Origin: Wenzhouxiangella sp.
Lineage (GTDB): Bacteria > Pseudomonadota > Gammaproteobacteria > Xanthomonadales > Wenzhouxiangellaceae
Direction: 5' to 3'
Assembly (NCBI GenBank): GCA_007123575.1
Contig: SKKV01000066.1
Span: 1-5,273, forward strand
Length of the DNA: 5,273 bases
The notes below the pieces were generated by a model. That model did no database searches. It saw only the letters and a program-made list of their open reading frames with translations, and was not told the DNA's origin. The translations under genes were made by a program, and so were the position numbers. How positions within the stretch are numbered: the first letter of the stretch is position 1; each line of letters opens with the position of its first letter. This document shows, in pieces, positions 1 through 5,273 of the stretch.

Positions 1-3000
1 ATGACTTCGTCAACGACGGTCGTGCTGGGCTGCTGCTCGAAGGCAAGCATGTCCGCGGCGCCGGAGAGAATGTCGAACGGCTCGCTGATCGGGCGATGCT
101 CTGCTGGCACGCCATCGGCATCGGCGCGCAGCCGCCACGAACCCGGCGTATTGAAGCTGAGCGCATCAAAGGTGGCCATACCGTCGACCGTGTCAGCCAC
201 ATTGCCGCTGACCGCGCCATCTGCCGGGGACTCGAATGGAGACAAGGTGATCGCAGTGGCGCCTGTGACCAGGTTGTTGAACTCGTCGCGGGCCTCAACC
301 GTGATCGCCGGTGTCAGAGCCTGGTTGACCGTGCCATCGCTTGGCGGTGTCAGGAACGTCAGCACATGCGGTGCGGCTGAGTTGACCTGAAACGCGCTGC
401 TGATGACCTGCAGCTCGGCGCCAATGGCTGCTTCGAGCGTGTAGCTGCCGGTCACTTCGATGGTGAGATCGGGGAAGGTCGCGACGCCGTCGACGGTGTT
501 TCGTTCGGTGACACCGACCAGCGCTGCTTCCGCCGGCCCGCTGGCCAGGGACAGGTTGACCGGGGTGCCATCGGCGACGGCAAAACCGCTGGCATCGGTA
601 ACCGACACGGCCACGGTCGGGCTGATGGCGGTTCCGGCCGTGGTCGAATTGGGTTGCTGTTCGAAGACGAGGTTGGCGGCCGGGCCGGGCAGGATGTCGA
701 AGGCAGCGCTAAGTGGGTGGGCAGCCGGGTCGAGCCCGCTGATCTCGGCCCGGAGCTGATAGCTGCCGGGGTGACTGATGACCAGGTTGTCGAACGTGGC
801 AATGCCGTTGCTGGTTGTGGCGACGGCGCCGGTGAGCGTCGCATCGCCCGGATCAACCAGGGCCAGGACCACGGCCGTGCCGTCGGCAATGGCGTCGCCT
901 TCGCCGTCCAGCACTTCAACGCTTACCGGCGGCGTCATGCTTTCGCCGGCCGTTGTCGTGCTCGGCTCGGTCAGGAAGGCAGCGCTTCCCGGGGTGGTAT
1001 CGAGGACATTGAAGCTCGAGCTGGTCATGGTCAGCCCGGTGCCGCTGACGCTGGCCTGCAGCGTATAGGTGCCGGCCAGATCAAGGCTCAAGTCACCGAA
1101 AACGGCCAGACCGTCGCTGGTTGCCTGGCTCAGGGTGCCGGATAGATCGGCGCCAGAAGGCCCGCTGGCCAGGGCAAGTTCGACGACGCTGCCATCGGCC
1201 ACGTCAAAGCCGTCGGCATCGGTCACGCGTACGCTGACCGCTGGGGCAATGATTTCGCCCATGGCGGTGGTGCTTGGTTGCTGCTCGAAGGCTAGATTGG
1301 CCGGCGGGCCGGCGAAGATCTCGAACAATTCGCTGGTCGGGCGGTTAGCGAAAGACACACCCGGTGCGCGGGCGCGAATCTGCCATGTGCCAGGCCTGTC
1401 GAAACGAAGGTTTTCGAACGTGGCAACGCCGTTGATCGTGTCGGCCACATTGCCGCTGACATCGCCGTGAAGCGGGTATTCGATTAGCATCAGGTCAACC
1501 GTCGTGGATTCGGTGACCAGGTTGTCAAACTCATCGCGTGCTTCAACCATAACGGCCGGGCTCAGGGGCTGGTTGACCGTGCCATCGCTTGGCGGGGTCA
1601 GGAAAGTCAGCACATGCGGTGCGGCCGAGTTGACCTGGAAGGCGCTGCTGATGACCTGCAGCTCGGCGCCGATGGCTGCTTCGAGCGTGTAGCTGCCGGT
1701 CATTTCGATGGTGAGATCGGGGAAGGTCGCGATGCCGTCGACGGTGCTTTGTTCGGTGACACCGACCAGCGCTGCTTCCGCCGGACCGCTGGCCAGGGAC
1801 AGGTTGACCGGGGTGCCGTCGGCGACGGCAAAACCGTCGGCATCGGTGACCGACACGGCCACGGCCGGGCTGATCGCGCTGCCTGCGCTGATGGTTGTCG
1901 GCTGCTGGCTGAAGCTGATCGACGCCGGCGCGCCCGCCAGGATGTCGAAGGCCAGGCTGATCGGCTGGCCGTCAACCGGCACGCCCTCGGCCTGGGCCTG
2001 CAGCTGGTAAGTGCCCGGCTGGTCGATGGCCAGGCTTGGAAACTCGGCCAGCCCCGATGTCGTGCTGGCGGTCGCGCCGGTCAGGCTGGCAGACGTCGGG
2101 CCTTCGGCGATGACCAGCGAGATCAGCAGACCGTCGCTGACCGCGTTGCCGAAAGTATCCGTGGCATTGACGCTGACAACCGGCGTCAATGGCTGGTTGA
2201 CCGGCGCATCGGACGGCTCAGCGGTGAAGACCAGATCGTGCGCAGCTGCCGGCGCAATGCTGAAGGGCAGGCTGGTTGCGGTCGGTCCGACAGCCACCTC
2301 GGCTTGCAAGCTGTAGTCGCCGGCCACGGTCAGGCTGAGGTCGTTGAAAGTGGCGATGCCGCCGGCCGTTGGGCGGGTCAGGGTGCCGGACAACGCAGCG
2401 CCCGCCGGCGCGCTGGCCAGGCTCAGGCTGACCATCTCGCCATCGTCCAGGTCGAATCCGTTGGCATCCGTGACCCGCACCGTCACTGACGGGCTGATCG
2501 TGGACCCGGCCGTGGTCGAGCTAGGTTGCTGTTCGAAGACGAGATTGGCGGCCGGGCCGGGAATCACCGCAAACAAGTCGCTGACGGGTTCAGCATCGGA
2601 GGGCAGGTCGGGGACGCTGGCGCGAAGCTGAAAACTGCCCGGCTGGCTGACCTGGAGTGCGTCGAAGACGGCTACCCCTTCGACGGTGCTGGCGGTGCCG
2701 CCACTGAGAACCGCCGAACCGGGATCGACCAGGCTCAGGGTCACTGGGGTGCCGTCGGGGACCGGATGGTCGACAACGTCCTCAACGTAAATCTCGACGG
2801 CCGGACTGATCGATTCTGTGGCAACGACGGTGCTCGGTTGGACCTGAAACGTGGCGGCAGCGGGTGGGGCGGCGGACACCGTGAACAAGGGGGTGGCGCC
2901 GCTCAACATGCTGCCATCAAAACTCCCGGCCAGCCGGTAGCTGCCGGGCTGCTCGATGACCAGGTCGGGAAACGCGATCCGGCCTTCGGCGTCGGTGACG

Positions 3001-4862
3001 CCGGTGTTGCCGGTCAGCGTGGCTCCGTCCGGACCTTCGAGAATGACCAGGCTGATCTCGCGGCCGGCGATAGAGGTTTCGCCGCAGGTATCCAGAACCT
3101 GCACCGCGACCGGTGGATCGAACAGCTGGCCGGCGAAACCATCGCCGGGCGCTTCTTCAAAATTCGTGAACGTGGGCAGGCCGGGCAGCACATCAAAGGG
3201 GTCACTGATGACGCTGAGCGGGTAGAAGTCGTCGTCAATTTCAGCGATCAGGCGAAGATCAGTGCCGCGGCGCAGCGCAATCACCCACGGAAACTCCGCG
3301 ATGCCGGCCCAGGTCTCGGTCCAGGTTCCGGCCATGTAGCCTGGCGTGATATCAGGGTGATCGGGGATTAGCCGAACTTCAATCCCATTCGCCGCCGGGC
3401 CGCCGTCGGCGGCGGTGATCGCAAGTTCCAGGGGTTGACCCATGCCACACTGCCTGTCTTCAGGCTGGGCAAGAAACTCCATGGCTACCGGGATGCCCGG
3501 TGGATACTCGGCAAGGACGCGCAAATCGTTGAATTCGTACTGGGCGCCGAATGAGGTGAAGGTGTCAAATCCGGAAACGAAGCGATCAATGACGATATCC
3601 GTGGAGGTCGTGTCACCGAAGCTTTTGCCGAGGGCAACCCAAACGTCGTTCACGGCTACGCTGCAGTGGCGCTCGTCAAGGTTACAGGCGATGCGCATGG
3701 CCTTGGTTTCGCCAAAAGAGACGCTGCCGAGGGGATAAAATCTAGTGGTTGTGCCGGGAAACGCGAGCCAGATATCGCCGACTGCGTCGACGTTGATCCA
3801 GGCCAGCGTTTCCCTCATCCCGTCGTTGCTGGCCTCCAGGCGGAAGTGCTGAGCCATGACAAGTTGGGGCGTGAACTTGAACTCGGCCAGCATGGTGCCC
3901 TCACTCATGCCGATCTCGTCCAGGAAAGTCCACAGGATCTCGGTATGCGTGAAGTTTGTGCCGGTTTTCCTGAGTTGCAGGGCCTGGTTGCCAGCCCCCA
4001 GGCTGACGATTTTTGTTGTCAGGTTCGAGTCAAGCTCAACGGGCTCGCCTTCCCTGGCACCGCCGGTGCCGATCGGTTCGTCGGCGGTCTTGTCGTTGAA
4101 GTCTGCCGCTAGCACGGTCATCATCGGCTTTTCCACCGAAATCTCAAGGTCATCAAGTAGCATCGGGTCACCCGCCGATAGCGCACTTGCGCCATCGTTG
4201 TAGTGTCCAACAGCAATGCGATGGATGGCGCCCAAGGAGTCTTGAGTGAACGGACGATCGGTCAAAATGATCTCGCCGTTGAGCGCCAGGCTCCAGACGT
4301 TGGCATCCAGATTGAAGTCGGCAACGAAATTCAGTGTCTCGCCGGCCTCGTAGTCGGCAAGATTAATTTGCTGCGGGATGCCGAGGCCGCCGCCGCGAAC
4401 CGTGACTCGGCCGGTTGGGCCCAAGAGGATCGTACCCGGCACGATCCACTGGTTGGATTGCACGCATGCCGACGTCGGGTTGCAGAACAGGATCATGTAA
4501 CGGTCCAGGCTCGAGGGGGTCACCTGAAAACGGACGCGGACCATGCCTTCCTGCAAGTCACCCGCCTGCGGCGCTCGGAAACGCACCAGGCCAGCTCCGG
4601 GCTCTGGAAGGGTCAGCTCAAGGGCACGGTTGCCAGGTCCTGTATGCACCACTTCCGCGATCGAGGCTGACCATATCGATTCGGGCTGACCGGCCTCAGC
4701 CCCGCCCAGGCCAATGGGACCCAGGGGCTGGTCGTTGAAGTCATACAGCACGTCCCTGGTCAAGGGCACCGGCGCGGTCAGGCCGGTTGCATGGCCCGAC
4801 TGCAATGGTGCCAACAGCAGGCATGCGACAAGGAACAGAAACCTTGAGCGAAAGATCATCAT
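1..4862 (-). CDS. Giant secreted Ig-like repeat protein (partial, C-terminus beyond window)
   Basis: The frame is open from ATG at 4862 to the window edge: 1620 codons and no stop. Residues 1-25 form a signal peptide, so the product is extracytoplasmic. About 37-245 and 249-453 are two related beta-sandwich units opening with DFND...IG.GGA..G.P, resembling concanavalin/LamG-like domains. From 461 the protein is a tandem array of 103-105-residue Ig-like repeats with consensus F.QQPSTT.AG..ISPAV.V.VTDADGF.V.DGTPV.LSL, then SG......GIATF..L.I..PGSY.L.A and a PFDILPGPA linker. This style is known from bacterial surface and adhesin-like proteins (Big/invasin-type Ig folds). I see no catalytic motif. 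ATG 4862 is preferred over the adjacent ATG 4859 because it lies closer to the GAGGAG ribosome site. Adhesion or a structural stalk is inferred. Whether it is anchored, autotransported or freely secreted cannot be told without the missing C-terminus. Confidence 0.9.
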   Translation of the reverse strand, partial: MMIFRSRFLFLVACLLLAPLQSGHATGLTAPVPLTRDVLYDFNDQPLGPIGLGGAEAGQPESIWSASIAEVVHTGPGNRALELTLPEPGAGLVRFRAPQAGDLQEGMVRVRFQVTPSSLDRYMILFCNPTSACVQSNQWIVPGTILLGPTGRVTVRGGGLGIPQQINLADYEAGETLNFVADFNLDANVWSLALNGEIILTDRPFTQDSLGAIHRIAVGHYNDGASALSAGDPMLLDDLEISVEKPMMTVLAADFNDKTADEPIGTGGAREGEPVELDSNLTTKIVSLGAGNQALQLRKTGTNFTHTEILWTFLDEIGMSEGTMLAEFKFTPQLVMAQHFRLEASNDGMRETLAWINVDAVGDIWLAFPGTTTRFYPLGSVSFGETKAMRIACNLDERHCSVAVNDVWVALGKSFGDTTSTDIVIDRFVSGFDTFTSFGAQYEFNDLRVLAEYPPGIPVAMEFLAQPEDRQCGMGQPLELAITAADGGPAANGIEVRLIPDHPDITPGYMAGTWTETWAGIAEFPWVIALRRGTDLRLIAEIDDDFYPLSVISDPFDVLPGLPTFTNFEEAPGDGFAGQLFDPPVAVQVLDTCGETSIAGREISLVILEGPDGATLTGNTGVTDAEGRIAFPDLVIEQPGSYRLAGSFDGSMLSGATPLFTVSAAPPAAATFQVQPSTVVATESISPAVEIYVEDVVDHPVPDGTPVTLSLVDPGSAVLSGGTASTVEGVAVFDALQVSQPGSFQLRASVPDLPSDAEPVSDLFAVIPGPAANLVFEQQPSSTTAGSTISPSVTVRVTDANGFDLDDGEMVSLSLASAPAGAALSGTLTRPTAGGIATFNDLSLTVAGDYSLQAEVAVGPTATSLPFSIAPAAAHDLVFTAEPSDAPVNQPLTPVVSVNATDTFGNAVSDGLLISLVIAEGPTSASLTGATASTTSGLAEFPSLAIDQPGTYQLQAQAEGVPVDGQPISLAFDILAGAPASISFSQQPTTISAGSAISPAVAVSVTDADGFAVADGTPVNLSLASGPAEAALVGVTEQSTVDGIATFPDLTIEMTGSYTLEAAIGAELQVISSAFQVNSAAPHVLTFLTPPSDGTVNQPLSPAVMVEARDEFDNLVTESTTVDLMLIEYPLHGDVSGNVADTINGVATFENLRFDRPGTWQIRARAPGVSFANRPTSELFEIFAGPPANLAFEQQPSTTAMGEIIAPAVSVRVTDADGFDVADGSVVELALASGPSGADLSGTLSQATSDGLAVFGDLSLDLAGTYTLQASVSGTGLTMTSSSFNVLDTTPGSAAFLTEPSTTTAGESMTPPVSVEVLDGEGDAIADGTAVVLALVDPGDATLTGAVATTSNGIATFDNLVISHPGSYQLRAEISGLDPAAHPLSAAFDILPGPAANLVFEQQPNSTTAGTAISPTVAVSVTDASGFAVADGTPVNLSLASGPAEAALVGVTERNTVDGVATFPDLTIEVTGSYTLEAAIGAELQVISSAFQVNSAAPHVLTFLTPPSDGTVNQALTPAITVEARDEFNNLVTGATAITLSPFESPADGAVSGNVADTVDGMATFDALSFNTPGSWRLRADADGVPAEHRPISEPFDILSGAADMLAFEQQPSTTVVDEV
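321..626 (-). repeat. Near-identical 306-bp block, copy 1 (R9 and start of R10)
   Basis: By direct base-by-base comparison this stretch matches 1569-1874 with 16 mismatches in 306 bases (about 95% identity) and no gap. The spacing is 1248 bp, exactly four repeats. Identity drops sharply on both sides, and by eye the flanks are only about 60-80% alike. The block starts inside R9 and crosses into R10, so it does not respect domain boundaries. That fits recombination or gene conversion better than selection on one domain. Confidence 0.9.
1569..1874 (-). repeat. Near-identical 306-bp block, copy 2 (R5 and start of R6)
   Basis: This is the partner of the block at 321-626. In protein terms both encode the same run from AVSVTDA.GFAVADGTPV through FPDLTIE.TGSYTLEAAIG to FLTPPSDGTVNQ, with few changes (for example EQS versus ERN and a Met versus Val after TIE). 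The match lies in the same repeat phase, so both copies keep the reading frame. Confidence 0.9.
3504..4118 (-). other. Beta-sandwich unit 2, residues ~249-453, duplicate of unit 1
   Basis: It opens ADFNDKTADEPIGTGGAREGEP and closes YEFNDLRVLAEYP, mirroring unit 1 with strong divergence in the middle. Shared landmarks are the DFND opening, IG.GGA..G.P, GAGNQALQL, and a late strand pair RIACNLDERHCSVAVNDVWVAL. Cysteines 393 and 400 flank that turn and could pair. Most lysines of the mature protein lie in or next to this unit, and K413 is the last one in the window. An old internal duplication of a ConA/LamG-like module is the simplest reading. It precedes the Ig-like array directly, with a short proline-containing linker (YPPGIPVA). 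Confidence 0.5.
4128..4754 (-). other. Beta-sandwich (concanavalin/LamG-like) unit 1, residues ~37-245
   Basis: The unit starts YDFNDQPLGPIGLGGAEAGQP and ends LLDDLEISVEKP. In between are alternating hydrophobic strands, including a strand pair ADFNLDANVWSLALNGEIIL near residues 181-200 that is typical of jelly-roll domains which describe an object's local area with a Trp/Asn turn. It aligns in order with unit 2: the same opening motif, the same G-N-(R/Q)-A-L-(E/Q)-L strand near residue 77, the same late NLD strand, and the same closing hydrophobic-D-(D)-L strand. Cysteines 127 and 133 could form a local disulfide after export. The fold is inferred from the pattern. Ligand-binding residues cannot be named, and carbohydrate or protein binding would be a guess. 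Confidence 0.5.
4788..4862 (-). other. Sec signal peptide of the giant repeat protein
   Basis: Residues 1-25 read MMIFRSR, then a hydrophobic stretch FLFLVACLLLAPLQ, then SGHA. This is a short positively charged n-region, a long h-region, and a small-residue site (G at -3, A at -1) that predicts cleavage after A25. LVAC at residues 11-14 matches a lipobox on paper, but it sits too early and hydrophobic residues continue past the cysteine, so signal peptidase I is more likely than lipoprotein processing. Confidence 0.8.
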
Positions 4863-4873
4863 GGGTGGAGCTT

Positions 4874-4879
4874 CTCCTC
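4874..4879 (-). promoter_or_regulatory. Shine-Dalgarno site GAGGAG of the giant gene
   Basis: On the minus strand GAGGAG lies 11 bases before ATG 4862 and 14 before the adjacent in-frame ATG 4859. The spacing is slightly long for the first ATG and too long for the second, so it favours initiation at 4862. The encoded protein differs by only one Met. Confidence 0.7.
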
Positions 4880-4945
4880 GAATCAGCCATCAGCAAGTCA
4901 GCTCGCGTACGTGCTGGCCTTGGTGGCGAGGAGCATCCCCCGGAA

Positions 4946-4975
4946 CTTGTACTCAGGTCTTGTTCAAATAGTCAA
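4946..4975 (-). promoter_or_regulatory. Candidate sigma70-type promoter of the giant gene
   Basis: Read on the minus strand, TTGACT (4975-4970, 5 of 6 to the -35 consensus) is followed after 18 bases by TACAAG (4951-4946, 4 of 6 to the -10 consensus). A start near 4939 would leave a leader of about 77 bases before the ATG. The box match is modest and the spacer is at the long end, but the site lies where a promoter is expected, between two genes that are probably transcribed separately. Confidence 0.3.
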
Positions 4976-4976
4976 A

Positions 4977-5010
4977 TAATCTTCAAGAAAACATCAAATC
5001 TTGAAAATCA
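4977..5010. repeat. Imperfect inverted repeat in the intergenic gap
   Basis: The 12-base arms TGATTTTCAAGA (minus strand, 5010-4999) and TCTTGAAGATTA (4988-4977) are complementary at 10 of 12 positions, with the remaining two able to form G-U pairs in RNA, around a 10-base loop. It begins 24 bases after the stop of the DUF4442 gene. It is AT-rich with no GC stem and no clean T-run after it, so it is a poor intrinsic terminator. A weak terminator or an operator-like site just upstream of the candidate promoter are both possible. Confidence 0.45.
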
Positions 5011-5033
5011 ATGGCTTAAATCAAGAGGGCTTG

Positions 5034-5273
5034 CTATTTTTTGCTCGGTCGCTGGCTGATATGGAGGTAGATATTGCCTTCGACGACCACGGTGTTGTCA
5101 GCGCGGTAGGCCTTGACCGAGACCGGTAATTCCCCTTCCTGCCAGTCTTCGGGCCGGGTTTCGGCGACGATGCGCAGGTCGGTATCGGCCTTGGCCGGGT
5201 AGCGCACTTCCATGCCCTTGGGGATCCAGCGCAGGTGGGCGGGCACGGTAGCCTCGGCCAGTGCGCCCATCGC
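5034..5273 (-). CDS. DUF4442-type hotdog thioesterase-like protein (C-terminal part)
   Basis: Seventy-nine codons and a TAG stop (5036-5034) are visible. The frame is still open at the window edge (GCG before the first ATG at 5270), and the family is usually about 150 residues, so the true start lies to the right and the ATG at 5270 is internal. The sequence MGALAEATVP, then RWIPKGMEVRYPAKADTDLRIVA, then VSVKAYRADNTVVVEGNIYLHISQRP, recalls the C-terminal half of DUF4442/PaaI-like hotdog proteins: a helix start, then strands of the beta-sheet with the K/R-x-Y-xAKAxTDL strand. These proteins are cytoplasmic and thought to act on acyl-CoA-type thioesters, though the true substrate is usually unknown. 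Assignment is from remembered sequence style. It is 171 bp upstream of the giant gene on the same strand, with no evident functional link. Confidence 0.7.
   Translation of the reverse strand, partial: AMGALAEATVPAHLRWIPKGMEVRYPAKADTDLRIVAETRPEDWQEGELPVSVKAYRADNTVVVEGNIYLHISQRPSKK

Larger units (their letters stand above)
1..3482 (-). repeat. Tandem array of 11 complete + 1 partial Ig-like repeats (309-315 bp each)
   Basis: Boundaries are set at the L-x-F strand before the QQPS motif. The first bases are 3482, 3167, 2855, 2543, 2234, 1919, 1610, 1295, 983, 671, 362 and 47 (residues 461, 566, 670, 774, 877, 982, 1085, 1190, 1294, 1398, 1501, 1606), giving lengths of 105, 104, 104, 103, 105, 103, 105, 104, 104, 103 and 105 residues. 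Call these R0 to R11. R0 and R1 are the most divergent and the only ones with cysteine (C472, C593). R2 on are closer to each other. Each repeat has a central DG turn, a GIATF-like strand and a PGSY.L.A tyrosine-corner-like strand, as expected for bacterial Ig-like domains. R11 is cut by the window edge, so the total number is unknown. Confidence 0.9.
4863..5033. other. AT-rich intergenic gap between the two genes
   Basis: About 171 bp separate the DUF4442 stop from the giant gene's ATG. The right-hand half (about 4965-5033) is strikingly AT-rich against GC-rich coding DNA on both sides, while the part nearest the ATG is GC-rich leader. Apart from the inverted repeat, the promoter candidate and the ribosome site, I see no small ORF with a convincing start or composition. 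Confidence 0.7.

Noticed and set aside
452..919. Minus-strand open frames 452-919, 1700-1975 and 3014-3238
   Set aside because: All are in a shifted frame within the giant gene and give Ser/Pro/Arg-rich low-complexity translations. The main frame through the same DNA is intact and gives clear Ig-like repeats.
1614..3371. Long plus-strand open frames (291 aa at 1614-2489, 281 aa at 2526-3371) and many shorter ones
   Set aside because: They lie exactly antisense to the continuous minus-strand frame. Their translations are Arg/Gly/Ala-rich and low in hydrophobic strands, they lack ribosome sites, and they recur with the repeat period. They are by-products of GC-rich repeated codons.
1..3482. 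CRISPR array or DNA-level satellite as an explanation of the periodicity
   Set aside because: The period is about 312 bp, far longer than a CRISPR unit. The repeats diverge mostly as coding sequence, keep frame and encode a consistent domain.
4821..4832. Lipobox-like LVAC at residues 11-14
   Set aside because: The hydrophobic stretch before the cysteine is too short and continues for several residues after it. A conventional signal-peptidase I site at GHA fits better.
4941..4966. ACAAG direct repeat and GAAC/GTTC half-sites upstream of the giant gene
   Set aside because: The arms are only 4-5 bases and are expected by chance.
1..5273. Defence system, mobile element or biosynthetic cluster
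   Set aside because: No nuclease, transposase, integrase, toxin-antitoxin or synthase motif is visible. Only two genes are present and neither belongs to such a system on sequence evidence.

Overview
The window comes from a GC-rich bacterium. A Gram-negative proteobacterium is the most natural reading, perhaps a gammaproteobacterium of the Lysobacterales/Wenzhouxiangellaceae type, but that placement is a low-confidence impression from protein style and codon use. No rRNA, tRNA, CRISPR array, transposase or integrase is visible.

All coding is on the minus strand. From right to left: (1) 5273-5034 is the last 79 codons of a DUF4442-type hotdog-fold (thioesterase-like) protein whose start lies outside the window. 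(2) 5033-4863 is an AT-rich intergenic gap of 171 bp. It holds an imperfect inverted repeat, a weak sigma70-like promoter candidate and a clear Shine-Dalgarno sequence. (3) 4862-1 is one uninterrupted reading frame of 1620 codons that runs off the left edge without a stop. I translated it codon by codon and found no stop or frameshift.

The large gene encodes a secreted modular protein. It has a signal peptide (residues 1-25), then two related units of about 205 residues that look like concanavalin/LamG-type beta-sandwiches (about 37-245 and 249-453), then a strict tandem array of Ig-like beta-sandwich repeats of 103-105 residues. Eleven complete repeats and the start of a twelfth fit in the window (461-1620). 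The array is ordered: from the fourth repeat on, odd and even repeats belong to two alternating subtypes, and a 306-bp stretch recurs at about 95% identity exactly four repeats (1248 bp) away. No lysine occurs after residue 413, and no cysteine after residue 593.

The long plus-strand reading frames across the window are antisense shadows of this gene. The two minus-strand genes are probably transcribed separately. Nothing links them functionally. The most likely role of the large protein is a cell-surface or secreted adhesin or structural stalk, but its C-terminus, which would show how it is anchored or exported, lies outside the window.
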